This document shows positions 47,244-59,306 of a stretch of 64,000 bases of DNA, in pieces. The DNA comes from Gorsachius magnificus (taxonomy: Eukaryota; Chordata; Aves; Pelecaniformes; Ardeidae): the NCBI GenBank assembly GCA_034008185.1, contig CM067081.1, forward strand, positions 5,703,821 to 5,767,820, written 5' to 3'. Below the pieces are notes generated by a model, which was not told where the DNA came from, made no database searches, and saw only the letters and a list, made by a program, of their open reading frames with translations. Numbering within the stretch: the stretch's first letter is position 1; each line of letters opens with the position of its first letter. A program made the translations under genes and the position numbers.

Positions 47244-48893
47244 AAATCTGTGATTATATCTGAGTAGCCCATTTCAAAAGGCCATTCCTCTACATATCTT
47301 CTCCGTTCATGAATACCATATGCCAAGGGATAATTTTTTTTTGTTTTCGATATTTTCTTGAAAACATACTGAACAGGGAAGTAAGTGGAAATGGAAATAA
47401 TAAAAAACTGTGATGACAACAATGTTTGGTGGAAAAGATACTTCACATCTGCCAAATCACTTGAGTGGCAGTAGACCCAACCACAAGTGTTTTGGGCAGA
47501 AAGCCTATAAAGTCTCTGGACTTGTAACATAGGCACAGGCCATCATGTGCTGGCTCCACCTAAGACAACATTAGATCTGCAAAAGTGGTAAGGATTTGCT
47601 GGAGGACTTAGGATGCAGTCTGACCCTGAAAAACTAGCTGAAGTCTGAATAACAGGTATCTGCCAGATGTTCTGGATGCATCCTGGTGAATTTACTCAAA
47701 AGTTCCTATGGATTTACTGTCTTGTGTCAGCATCAGTTCAATATATGCTACAGATATACTCTTTAGCTCCAAAATTCTTTAAAACAAACATTGTTTATGT
47801 TTCTGAGTCACTTCAGGAAATTTTGAAAATGGCTGTGAAAAATCACTTTAACTGTTCAGTTGTTAGACGTGATTTTGGACTGTGCCAGCTCCCTCCCAAA
47901 GAGTTTCCAGACAGTTCAGGAATAAGAATAGTCCAGGGACCATTCCCAAGAGGTAGTCTGAATGTAGTTTTGGAATACAAAGGCACATTTAATGTGTTAT
48001 TATTGATGTAAGTTATATGACCTTGGTCAAACCCCTTGCTGCTTCCATTTTCCTTTCTGTAAACTGGAATAAGAGGATTCTTCCAACTCCCCAAAATATA
48101 TGGATGCACCCCTAAACAGCTGGCTGATACATAACGATGAGGGTGGAAATGAGAAAATATGGATGATTTGTACCTGTTAAACATATGGGTTTTCAAATTA
48201 ACTGCTTGAAAACCCACATTTGAATGCAGGGAAGAGCTAAGCATTTCTGAAGATTGCATCCTATTTAATGTTTGTTAGTCTTCTAACATTAACAGGGACA
48301 CGGCGGCGCCAACAATTTTCTACCAGCTACTTCCACTAACTGAACTGCTGAATCAATAGCTGGGGGAGTCTGTGGATGTTTTGGAAGGCACTGAGGGATT
48401 CCAAACTTTGCTATGAATAATAGAGAACTATTCACATTTTGCCTGCTGCTGGCTTCTTCTGAGGTCTGGGTATCAAGTTTCCTCAACAAGATTAAAAATG
48501 ATGGGTTGTTTATAAAATAAGCTTATCCCACGTGACAGGTTCTCAACCAGCAGGGCTAAAGATAAACAGCTTGGGCTGAATCTAGACAAAAGAAGCACAG
48601 AGAAGTGTGTTTCCTGAAGGTTTGTTCCACAGCTCCCCACTGTTTTCTTCTTGCATATGCCACAGGCAAACCCAGAAAAATGAGCAAACCCAGATGTACT
48701 TCTGGGCATCCCTGACACGTACAACAAACCACAAAGGTAGCTGTATGAATACTACTAGATATTTCTGCATTGGCTTATATTGTCATTTATTAAAATATGT
48801 GCATTTTATGCAAATTCCCTTTTACATACACTCCAGTTCACCCATTGCCTATCTGAATATAAACTGATGGATATGGGGCTGCTGCTCACTCTG

Positions 48894-49466
48894 TGTCCTG
48901 GTTTCGGCAGGGATAGAGTTAATTTTCTTCCTAGTAGCTGGCATAGTGCTGTGGTTTGGATTTAGTATGACAATAAAGTTGATAGCTCACTGACGGTTTA
49001 GTTGTTGCTGAGCAGGGCTTACACCAGTCAAGGGCTTTTCAGCTTCCCCTGCTCTGCCAGGGGCACCAGAAGCTGGGAGGGGACACAGCCAGGACAGCTG
49101 ACCCCGACTGGCCCAAGGGGCTATTCCAGACCATATGGCATCATGCCCAGTATAGAAACTGGGGGGGTTGGCTGGGTGGCAGCGATTGCTGCTCAGGGAT
49201 GGGCTAGGCATCGGTCAGTGGGTGGTGAGCGGATGTGCTGTGCATCACTCATTTTGTATATTCTAAGTTTTATTTTATTATTATTATTAAATTATAATTA
49301 AGAATTAATATTCTTTATTATTATTATTATTATTATTTTCCTCTACTGTTTTATTAAACTGTCTTTTTCTCAACCCATGGGTTTTAGGTTTTTTTTCCCC
49401 CGATTCTCTCCCCAATGCCACTGGAGTAGCAAATGGCTGTGTGGCATTTAGCTTTCTGCCACAACA
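48894..49466 (+). mobile_element. Solo endogenous retrovirus LTR, 573 bp, perfect 5-bp duplication
   Basis: The segment begins TGTCCTGGTTTCGGCAGGG and ends TTCTGCCACAACA. CTCTG is repeated exactly at 48889-48893 and 49467-49471. The layout is U3 with a TATA-like AGTATAGAAACTGGG (about 49150), a (TTA)n/(ATT)n stretch (49270-49340) and an ATTAAA poly(A) signal (49353-49358). The last ~60 bp differ from the related LTR at 44307-44889 and lack the GGGGTTAAA stretch, so there has been a local deletion or divergence. No primer-binding site follows, so it is solo. Confidence 0.92.
49353..49358 (+). terminator. ATTAAA polyadenylation signal in LTR
   Basis: ATTAAA lies about 110 bp before the LTR end, after the ATT-rich stretch and before CTCAACCCATGG. 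Confidence 0.5.
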
Positions 49467-49471
49467 CTCTG

Positions 49472-52400
49472 TACAGATCCCAGGACTCTCCTGACCATTT
49501 CTGTTGCTACCTTAACGGCTAGTGGCTAATAAAAGCAAGTTACCACCTTTCAACCCACTGAACAAGAAGCAGTGTCTGCTGGTGCTAGCAGCCCTTTTCA
49601 AATTTATATTGTACATGTTATACACGCATCTTGGTTATTACAAGATCCCTGCTCCCATCAACAACAGTAATTGCAACTTATTTCTATAAAGTCCATTGAA
49701 TTGGTACATTTCAGCAATGCCCAAGAAAAAAGGCTACTCCAACTACTGTATGTATTTCTGCAGTTTATGAATCAACTTTATGATTTTAATTTTGAAACTG
49801 TTATTAAAGAGACAGATTGCATTTAATAACAACTTTAGTATTGCCTGCTGCTCTAACCAGCAAGCAATAAAGCAAACTAAAATTAAAACAGGAATCCACT
49901 GCTAGGAGGCGAGCACATACAGAAGGTGGTGGCTTGTTGTTCTAACCTCCATAAAATATCGGCAGGCATAGTTTTTTCTGTCATTGTGGTGCTTATTCTC
50001 ATGGTTGTAAAAACAAGCTATATGTCCTGGGAGTCATTTTTTCAATTAAAAACAAAACCCCCTTTCTCTGTCTCTGTCCAACATTTAGGCTTATCACGTA
50101 GACTAGCTGCATGAATTTAGTACGCTCAGGTCCATGCATGCCCAAACTATCTGTTATTTTTGCATGTGGTTTTTGCTCACTATTCAACAGAAATACAGAA
50201 TTTACTACAAAATGAACTTCTGAGTGGTTGGTGCTATATATAGTGACCCCCTGTCAGTCACAGAGGCTCTGAATTAACACTTCTGAATTGGTCGTAACTC
50301 AGCACTAAACAATATAGTAGAAAAGGTTTTTCAGAGAACATTCTATTGTCAAAAATCATTTCACTGCTCAAGCCCTATGCAAGCACTAATTTCCTGATAC
50401 ACTGGAATGAAACCACTGATAATGTTTATCTTTATGTGCAAAGTATTTAATAATCTTCAAGAGACTTGCTTTACTTGGAATATATTGGGATTAGTGGACC
50501 TCTTGTATCAAAAAGATAAGATGAAAAATCTCATGGCAACAGATGCCCTCAAGATTACTGCTGTGTTGCTGTCAGGCTGAGGTTAAGAACTATAGGGCCC
50601 AGTTCAATGCTATCTTACCTTTGATTTCACACCAGGGTGGAACTGAGCAGTTATATGGTTTTGGCTAAAGTCAACTCATAAACTCCCAAGCAGTTTCCAA
50701 AAATGACTGGGGAGTTAGCATGGATAAGGACCAATTCCAATGGTCAGCTGATGTGTTAAAACCTTGTTTGATCATGAAAGCATTTGACTGTGGGTAAAGG
50801 CCATTCTGTATGCATTGGTTACAGTACCAGAGGATTGTCCTGAGGGTATTTTAATGGCTAGAAATTAGATTTTTGAGACACAGTCTTTCATATGGTATTG
50901 TCCCTTTAAAGCCTCACTTATTTCATGCATTTTGGGAGTAGTAAAAAAGTCAGTTTGTAATCACTGGGAAATAAGAAATGGATCTGGCTAAGTGCTACAT
51001 TATGCAAGATCTAAAAGGTGAGCTAAAGATATATAGCTCTTTGTTGTTCTTGAATCCCTATAGAACCCTTTTAATCGCTGCCCTGTGGACAACTATGTTA
51101 AGTAACGAACGTACTACAGAAATGCTCAAGCTTAACTGTTTCTCAGTGTTCAGTGCTACCCACAGCCATAGGAAATTAAAACCTCTGGATAGTGTACTAC
51201 CTGATAACCGTCACTGGGGACCACCACTCTTGGGGTGAGGCAGGCTGATCTTCACAGACTTTCAAGGAATTGTGGGGATGCTGTGAGTTCTGGAAGCCTC
51301 AAAAGGATTTAAGGTGAAAGGGAAACTTTCACATAAGTGATACAGCTAAAATTAAACAAAGGACTTCTTTTGTAGTTGGAAGCATGAGCAAAGAATGGCA
51401 GAAAGGTGCAGCTGAGGTTAACCAGAATCTCCTTTCTCCATTTGTGACCTCAATCCCCTGCTTTATCTAGGAAAGAGATGGTGTTTCATAACTGCTGCCG
51501 CAATGGAGAATTCTTAAACTTGAGTTGCAATGTTACAGAATGATTCATGCAAGAAAGACCTGCTCCTTTAGAGCAAGGCACTAATCTCCAGTGTTTCTGT
51601 ACATGCATATATATTACTTTTAATTTCCTACTTTCTGTTTGACTATAATAAAATTTCAATTAAAGAAAAGGGAGAAAGCTTCTGTTTGCACGCATACTTG
51701 GGTAATTAGTGACAACGGGAAGGGGATGTAAAATAGTTTAATAGGGGTTTTAGCAAAATATTATTTTCTCTCAGTTTGCCTAAGAATGGCAATAGTTCTT
51801 TAAGTAAATATGAATTATTATACATGAATCATTTGTGTACAATTTTCTTTGTAAGGCAGCATTAAAATATGTAAATATTCTAGATGTCATTCTTCAACAG
51901 AGAGTAACTTGCATTCACAGAAACCCTTTATTCAATTGGACATTGAGATGACACAATATGGCACAAGAATAGGAATTTGCAGTGCTGGAGTTGCTTAAAA
52001 TAAAAAGGCAGAAAAGAAATGTGCTTCTTGATTCTTGTGTTGCTCTGGTTCTTCATGATAACAGGACATTTTTCCTTTGTGTGGGAAAAGCTAGGGTGAC
52101 TCTGATGTCCTACCTGGCACCCCTTTGTTCAAGGGCTTGTGCAGTTCTCAGGGCAGAGGTAATTCCAAAAAGTAAGAGATGGATCCACTAACCACTGAAA
52201 TCAATGGGAGTTCTTTAAATTGACATCTGTGGGCTCTGGATCAAATCCTATTTTAAATAAGTGGCTGAGCCATTGCCAGGCAAATTGTAAAATCAATAGG
52301 TTATGGTGTAAAGCCAGCTTTGGCAGTGACGTGAAGAGGTGCATCTACTGGGGTCAAGAGGGCATATCTCCACATGCCAAATTCAGCAATTGGCAGAGTG

Positions 52401-52701
52401 AGCTTGATTGAGTGAATGTTGAAATGTCCAGCAGGACAGTAACAGTATAGAGACAAATTAGATTTACTGAAGATCCTTGAAAGCAAAGGTTTTTTGGTTT
52501 TCACTCATATTTTCCAGTAGAGTTCATGAGACCTTTACCAAAAAAGCCCATGTAGGAGGACAGAAAGGTCTACAATATATAATTACTACTTACTGAATGA
52601 AAATATCTCCAGTCCAAATTGTGCAATAAAGATACATTGAAAACAGTAGGGAAACATTCAGTGAAGCTACTCATGTAGTCCTGATCGCTCATTCTACTTA
52701 C
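49472..52701. other. Non-coding sequence, no gene seen
   Basis: No repeat family. Open frames are under 90 codons without motifs. The minus-strand donor-like site near 50626 would give only a 24-bp exon and is not called. Confidence 0.55.
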
Positions 52702-52832
52702 CTCTCTGCCTGCACGGCCAAGTTCCCTTCCAATGGAAACTAGTCTGGAAGGAGATGATTCAACAGGTCTCCGATACACGTTATTTACCCAGGCTGCAAT
52801 TCCAGACCCAATAAATTCTTCCAGTTCCAACA
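52702..52832 (-). other. Candidate coding exon, unidentified (minus strand)
   Basis: On the minus strand TTACTGTCATATTTACAG precedes a 131-bp segment ending GCAGAGAG|GTAAGT, a near-ideal donor. One frame is open (entry phase 1, exit phase 0), giving 43 codons with FIGSGIAAWVNNVYRRPVES and SIGRELGRAGRE. Codons contain CpG (GTG TAT CGG, GGC CGT), which is unusual for decayed DNA here. The open frame runs on upstream to 52866, so a longer exon is possible. I do not recognise the protein. Neighbouring candidates do not match its phases, so it may be chance or part of a gene whose other exons lie elsewhere. Confidence 0.3.
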
Positions 52833-53481
52833 CTGTAAATATGACAGTAATACTGCTCTCACCCAACCATGAGTAGTCATTAAGTGATATAGGGAATATC
52901 CTTCCATTTTTCAGCTACTTTCTGGGCTGAAAATGGTACCATGCATTAATCAGCTCATTCCACCAACAAGCACTTCAGTAAATACTTCAGAAAAAAATGT
53001 GTTCTTCAGTCAATAAACTGCAGTGACAACTTGGGCCTTGTCTGTGAACATAATCGTTTAAATTACAGCCAAGTCTCACTATTGCATTGCAAAAGAAGAT
53101 GGATGCAAACTGCTCACATATTCAATGCTAAATTAACTCTGTCCCTAGCAGACCGAAAAAGGAGTTTCCTAGTGATTGCAGTAGAGTACCAGTAAAATGT
53201 TGGGTTCGGGGTTCTTTTTTTAGATTGACCTCCATAAATATGCCTTTTCCTTTTAAAGGGGAGAAACCACGTATTGTGTATAATGGGGTCAAAGGCTGAG
53301 AGATGCTGATTGCAACCATTAGATGCTGAGTAATAAAAAAAAAATTAAGTCCATGGCCTGGCACTGAGAGAACTGCCTAAGAACAAGAAGTCAAACACAT
53401 TCAAATAATGCTGCCTAAAATCCATTGATAAGCAGTTTGGCTGAGAAAAATATGCAATTTGCTGGGATAGCAAGGAGAGTT
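52833..53481. other. Non-coding sequence, no gene seen
   Basis: Unique sequence before CR1-I. A T-run lies near 53213-53220 and an A-run near 53335-53344. Confidence 0.55.
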
Positions 53482-53962
53482 ATAGAATCATAGAATCATA
53501 GAATGTTTTGGGTTGGAAGGGACCCCTAGAGGTCACCCAGCCCAACCCCACTACAGGGAGCAGGGACACCTTTAACCAGATCAGGTTGCTCAGAGCCCCA
53601 TCCAACCTGGCCTTGAATGCTTCCAGGGATGGGGCCTCCACCACCTCTCTGGGCAACCTGTTCCAGAGTTTCACCACCCTCATTGTAAAGAATTTCTTCC
53701 TCATATCCAGTCTAAACCTACCCTGTTTTAGTTTAAAACCACCACCCCTTGTCCTGTCACAGCTGGCCCTGCTAAAAAGATTGTCCCCATCTTTCCTATA
53801 GGCCCCCTTTAAGCCCTGAATGGCCGCAATCAGCTCTGCCTGCAGCCTTCTCTTCTCCAGGCTGAACAAGCCCAACTCCCTCAGCCTGTCCTCACAGGAG
53901 AGGTGCTCCAGCCCTTGGATCATTTTTGTAGCCCTCCTCTGGACCCGCTCCAACAGTTCCAT
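53480..53962 (-). pseudogene. CR1-I ORF2 C-terminal fragment with lost stop
   Basis: 160 codons from [17 protein letters not shown] to LDGALSNLI. The normal TAG after SNLI has become TGG, so the frame reads on through the 3' UTR and octamers to the element edge. It lacks all RT catalytic motifs. Confidence 0.85.
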
Positions 53963-54007
53963 GTCCTTCTTGTGCTGAGGGCTCCAGAGCTGGATGCAGT
54001 GCTCCAG
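53482..54007 (-). mobile_element. CR1 LINE fragment (CR1-I), 0.5 kb
   Basis: On the minus strand this runs from mid-ORF2 C-terminal sequence (the [15 protein letters not shown] region, truncated at 54007) to the octamer tail TATAGAATCATAGAATCATAG at 53481-53503. It is of the CR1-A/-D/-F type, with more substitutions. No clear target duplication was found. Confidence 0.9.
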
Positions 54008-55819
54008 TCATATCTCTGTATCTTGCTAACAGCATTGCAGCAAACATCTTCACCAACTGAGATAGTGGTTAGCAGGTGACTTACAGACAGGTGATGTACA
54101 AAACCACCTGTCAATGATAATACCAAAAGATACCAAATGCCCTTGGGCAAGACAAGTCATTCACATTGTAGGTGCCTAATGTATCATTCTTGTGACAGGT
54201 TTATGTAAGGGTTTCACAGAGAGTTAAACATGGTCACACATTTTCATGCTCAAAAGCTCAAGTGGCAAATAAACCCCAGCCTTTCTGGAGTATGCAGGAA
54301 ATACTCTTTTCACACAACATTGAAAAACCACAGGATATTATACTCAAGACATGGTATTGCCTTGAGACAAAGAAAAGAAAGCAAGCAAGGAAGAAAGAAA
54401 GAGGGAAAGAATTTTCTGGCAGATTTATATAGAATTTCATGCAGGGATTGTATAAATGGAATGGAAATGTGATACAAATACCACAACAGACAAGCCAACC
54501 ATTTCCAGCAATCTCAATCTTTAAGCCTTGAAGTTCTGTGATTGTCTCTGCATAGCACTCAAAATACAAAAAAAAATAAAAGATGCCCTGCAGGTCATGT
54601 AAAACTTTGCAGCTCCAGAGCTGCATCTGTTAAACTGCTGGATGAAACAAAGTGACAGAGTCAAAGAGAAGTTATGAAAGATGTCAAAAAATCCTGCAGA
54701 AAAAACAACCTACAAATCACTAAGGTGCAGAGACTATAAACAATGATAAACACAGTTTACAAAGAAGACAAACAGGTAAAGCACCATAAGAGTCATGACA
54801 CCTGCGAGGACAATCAATGTTGCTTTGTTCCCAGTTATTTTTTAGATCTGATATTAGACATGTTACTGGTAAGTATGAGCTGGAAGCCTCTTCGTGATAA
54901 CACTATCACTGTGGCATTACCATCATGAAATGATGAGCAAAATAACATGTGGGAAGAGCAGAGAATTCCTAAATTTAATTAAATTACCAAGTTCTAGAGC
55001 TACTATAATTTCAATAACTTCTTGCTGGATCTGTGGGTGGGAAAGAAAGGACTGAAATTCATTGTTTCTATGTATCTGTATGTCCATGACCAAAAAATGT
55101 ATTGGTAATAATAATTTTGATATGTAGAAAGTTCACAGATTTCTATTCTGTCTCCATGAGATGATCCACATGTCCAAAGTAGCCATCAGTGTTAGGCAGA
55201 AACTCTGTAGAAACATTTTTACCTTAGCAGCACAACTTCACCTGACACTGAAACTATGCTATAACTCAGCTGGAAAGGACAAACACTCTTTAAGATGTAA
55301 ATGGGACCCAACAACAGAGTCTGTTCCTCTCACTGAGGAATGAACAGTTTAACCTCATGATTCTCATCTTCCTGAAGTTCTTTTTCTCACCTCCTTTACT
55401 CCAGATTTAAACTCAATCAATTTTCTCCTCCATTATCCTAGATTTGTACACCAACTCCGCTCCTACCCCTGATGGTTTGGGTGTTGTTGGGATTGATCTT
55501 TCCCAGCCTGGCCACCACCAAGAATAACAATGCAATAAATGCGTGACACTAGTCATGGAGCCCTTACCTTCTCATCCTCCCTATTTTCCTAGATATTTCT
55601 CTGTCAAGGTACAGTCACCAAAAGCTGTGATATCTTGCAGTACTCTTTTGTGATTGTCTGTTACTGTCTTGTATGAATGTAGGACTTCCCTGGAGTTCCT
55701 CTACAGAGTCTGATTTTTCTGGTGCATACAGCATATAAATTACATTAAGCTTTCCTTAGTGAAGAATTTATCCGTAAAGACATGGAGGCTTCTTCAGATG
55801 AATTCAAGAGCTCTGACTG
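54008..55819. other. Non-coding sequence, no gene seen
   Basis: No repeat family and open frames are under 125 codons. A 34-bp plus-strand segment between TTTGTTCCCAG and ACTG|GTAAGTATG (54831-54864) has good splice borders but is too short to support. TGACTG at 55814-55819 may be the left duplication of CR1-J. Confidence 0.5.
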
Positions 55820-56060
55820 AAACATAAGAGGTTTCAGTTGAATATGAGGAAAAACTTCTTTACTTTGAGGGTGACAGAGCACTGGAACAGGCTGCCAAGG
55901 GGGGCTGTGGAGTCTCCTTCTCTGGAGATATTCAAGGCCTGTCTGGACGATGTCCTGTGCAACATGCTCTAGGAGAACCTGCTTTAGCAGGAGGGTTGGA
56001 CTAGATGATCTCCTGAGGTCCCTTCCAACCCTTGCCATTCTGTGATTCTGTGATTCTGTG
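55820..56060 (+). mobile_element. CR1-J, 3' fragment with ATTCTGTG tail
   Basis: This is the end of CR1 ORF2 (ATGAGGAAAAACTTCTTTAC, then GCACTGGAACAGGCTGCC), the 3' UTR (GGTTGGACTAGATGATCTCC) and three ATTCTGTG octamers. The octamer variant marks a different subfamily from the ATTCTATG copies. TGACTG at 55814-55819 and 56059-56064 may be a target duplication, but it overlaps the octamer end. All frames are short. Confidence 0.88.
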
Positions 56061-57327
56061 ACTGTGAGAAGAAGAAAACTCAACCAAATTAAACTTTACC
56101 CTGCTTTATCAAAATGGTGCTGCTCAGTCCATGGAGAAAGCCTGTTTGACTTTCCTACTTTACTGTTGACGCCAGGATCTCTAAGCAACTCTACCATAGT
56201 GTCAGTAAATTCTGTGAAGCTGGTAAGGCAGCAAACCACTATCCACCTTTCATCAGCTCTGAATATGATGGATGATCTTGGTCACCATGGCTTTCAAATT
56301 GCAAGTAGACAATCGAGTTCCCAATGTCACTTGCAAGATTGAAGATATCCCAACATGGAACTCTTTAATAGGATTTGCCCACTTTTTTATTTTCAAAACA
56401 GTCTGAATGCAGATTTTTCAATGAACACCTTCTTGGACATGGCAGAAATTTGATGTATATTCTCCCTCCAGGCCCTCTAATTATTGGCAAATTTTAAGAG
56501 CTATGAGTAGTTGAGGAGCCTGATTACTTTTTATGGTTAAGGCATTTGCAGAGCTATTTGGAGCAAATAGTGAATAAGTCCTCTCCTCCCCTTCTCCCAT
56601 TCCTCTCCCATGCAAGACATACTGGTGTAGTATTGGAACATAACTTTATATTAAGATCGTAGCACTCTATCTCCCAGGCTGCAAGAATGGCTCCCCTCAT
56701 CAAGGAGAGCTTGCTTTTCACTAGAAGGGTCTGTGGAATGAAAATATTATCTTTGTCTTGATTCTCATTCAAGTCTCTCCTCCTATTAAAAGCACCTATT
56801 CCAAACACATTTTTACATTAAACAAGACTAAATATCTTAAACTGAGGTTCATCCCTATCACAGTGAAGTCAAGGCTACAGTGATCTCTGTGCAAAGACTG
56901 GAATAGGAAACCATGCAAGGCAAGAAATCTGCTAAAGACAAGACACTTCCGTTAGTCAGGGGACTGGAGTTGCAATACTGTTAAGAAGTCTAATCAAAAA
57001 TGTCTTCAGCCCTAACGTTTGAAGGGAAGCCGTTAGAAGTTCTGTTCATACATTAACAAAGACCAGCTGAAGTCCAACCCATGATACTGATTTCAGCAGG
57101 GCAACGCTGAAAGTTCTGTTTGCATCACAGACCTAAGACCCACTTCTCATAAGGGAGATTTGGGGAGATAACAGGTGTTAGCAACAGTTAGAAAAGGCGT
57201 ATAGACTATGACTTAAAAAGCAGAATAGTTATCAGTGATCTGAAGTCTTTGAGCTGTATTTTCCACATACCCATTTGACAATTATCCCTCCTTCCTGCTG
57301 TGTTCCTCGTAATCCTCACATCTTCAG
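56061..57327. other. Non-coding sequence, no gene seen
   Basis: No repeat family. Open frames are under 95 codons with no motif. Confidence 0.5.
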
Positions 57328-57476
57328 GTTAGAGGTTGAAGGCAGCCCTGTGACAACTGTAGGGCAAAGAAGACGATGGGTGGAGATGTTAAGGACACTT
57401 AGAAGAGCTGATTCTAGAATAAGTGTAGTACACAAAACTGGTGTAGACTACGCCGCTCAGAGGGCTGTTGAGATAG
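57328..57476 (+). other. Candidate coding exon, unidentified (plus strand)
   Basis: CCTCACATCTTCAG precedes a 149-bp segment that ends GAGATAG|GTAAGAAA. Only one frame is open (entry phase 2, exit phase 1), giving 49 codons with EGSPVTTVGQRRRWVEMLR and RRADSRISVVHKTGVDY. The composition is rich in Arg and Val with purine-rich stretches typical of exons. I do not recognise the family. No partner exon on plus was found in matching phase. A decayed retroelement or chance frame is possible. Confidence 0.3.
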
Positions 57477-59270
57477 GTAAGAAATATCATCTTTTTTTTT
57501 TTCCACAGTGGAAGGTAAAAACTAAAACATTTTCAGGAGCATGAGATCTGCCATGAAACAGTATCATTATTGCTCAGACAGCTCTTCAGGAGACCTCTCA
57601 CAGATCTCTGGGGTGTTCGTGCACTTGTACTGACATCTGGTGGTAAAAAACAAATAAGAAGAAATTGAATAAAGATGGCTGACTGTTTTCTCTGGATTTG
57701 TAAAATTAACCAGTTTCCAAGTTAGCTTACATGTCCATGCTGAAAATGATGTTGATCAAATGCATTCTGGCATCTACTCTTTCTGAAGCTTGCGTTGAGT
57801 TCCTTTAAAAGTCATTTGGCAAGACCAACACATATTTTTTGAGAAGAACCATGAAAATGGTGGTTATGTTTCTCGTTTTCCATGTTATCAAATTACAAAT
57901 GCTTGTGATCAAGGTGCAATGAATCGCAACAATACCAATCATTAGACTCAGTGCCACATTTTTCTGCTGCTGGTACACTTAGCAGTATTTACAATGTCAT
58001 GTTTGTAGAGCAACCTTGATGGAGTATTTGCATGGTTTTCCGAGGGCTGAATCCTAAATCTTGGTCACAGATTAGATGTGTAATCTCTATTTCTTTTTTT
58101 GTCTTTCTCATACTTAGTTTTAAAACCAACTCAGGATTCTGGGACTTATGATTTTCTTCTCATGGAGAAATAGCAAAATGGTACCTAGGAATATGCTAAG
58201 CATAGTTTAAGTGATATTTAAGTGATAAGTAATAATGACACTGGAGCTGGAACAAACCCAGTAATAAAGTGCTTGCAAATTTTCAGTGCTTTCAGAATTT
58301 TCACATTCCCACCATTGTTCCCTAGGAAGCTACTTCATCCTAAAACCTAATTCCATGTGTAGAGGAATAAATAAAGGCTGCTGTCCATGAAATCCTATAG
58401 CTGGGGCCCATAGCCTGAGCAAAACTAACCACCTTTCTTCCTTCCAAACGTGAAAGATGCGTCCCATTCAGTAACTTCTGCCACCATTACAGAAGCCTCT
58501 AACTCTTGTTAACTAATTAATTTCAACTTGCTTCAACAGTGACTATTTAATGTAATGTGTGCTATGCAAATACAAAAAATGAGATCTGTCTCTCCTGTCT
58601 GGACACAAAATCCAGCATAACTAAAAATTAATTGCGCCTTCATCAGCACTGTCAAAACTGAAGGAGAGTTATGAATCTGAACCATTCCAAAACAATGTTT
58701 GTTTCTGAGCTGAGATATAGTCTATTGAGTATAAGTGTAAGCTCTGTGTAGAAAGGAGTATTTTAAGAACAAAGCTTGTGAAATAGTTGTTTACTTGTTG
58801 TCTGAATGACATAAGGCATTACTGCTGAACATGTAAATGATATTTAATATACTATGTTCTGTCCCAGGCAACAGCAGTGTCCATTTGCAAGTAACCTTAT
58901 TTCCTGCTGTATAGGTCATCCAGATCTATAAAGAATTGAGTCCAGTGTCAGTTCTTCTAATGAGTTGAAAATGTAATTGATTAAATCTACTAACTTAGTA
59001 CCTTTCCCAAGAAACCTATGCATATAAAATATTAAAGAAAACAGGAAAAAAACCCACACCTCTCATTGTAAATGAATAAACAAGAAGACCATCTCAAACT
59101 ATCCTTCAACTAAGGAATCACGAAACAAGTTATACTTCCCGACTGAAACCCTTATCACAAAAGCTCAGTGCAACTATCTTGTTGTTTACCCTGCATTTCC
59201 ACAGGAAAAATGAAGGATTATAAGCAGCGGTATGACCCAAATGACAAGGAATTTCAGCTAACAGATTTAC
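57477..59270. other. Non-coding sequence, no gene seen
   Basis: T-run near 57492-57502. No repeat family or coding motif. Confidence 0.5.
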
Positions 59271-59306
59271 CTTGTTTTGCTTCTCCCCACCCCACCTATT
59301 TTCAGG
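59271..59306 (-). other. Candidate microexon (minus strand), weak
   Basis: On the minus strand a strong acceptor-like stretch, TTTGTCATCTTCTTGCAG, precedes 36 bp ending AACAAG|GTAAAT. Two frames are open. One (in phase 0) reads PENRWGGEKQNK. The acceptor is good and the donor moderate. There is no other support. Confidence 0.12.

Larger units (their letters stand above)
44895..48893. other. Non-coding sequence between two related LTRs
   Basis: Four kilobases with no gag, pol or env signature. It holds a G-rich tract (45041-45093), a degenerate TAGG/TAGA repeat (46166-46213), an A-rich tract (46826-46892), an A-run near 47095-47110 and a (TTTTG)n repeat (47216-47243). Open frames of up to 138 codons (47843-48259 minus) have no motif. 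Confidence 0.6.

Noticed and set aside
47843..48259. 138-codon minus-strand open frame
   Set aside because: No motif, and the plus strand is also open here (47667-48011). It lies between two LTRs but shows no retroviral similarity.
44307..49466. A 5.2-kb provirus bounded by two LTRs
   Set aside because: Each LTR has its own target duplication and the interior lacks a primer-binding site and viral genes.
50626..50655. Minus-strand donor CAAAG|GTAAGA
   Set aside because: The nearest acceptor leaves only 24 bp and has a poor pyrimidine tract.
54831..54864. 34-bp plus-strand microexon
   Set aside because: Good splice borders, but two open frames, no phase match to 57328-57476 and a length too short to judge.
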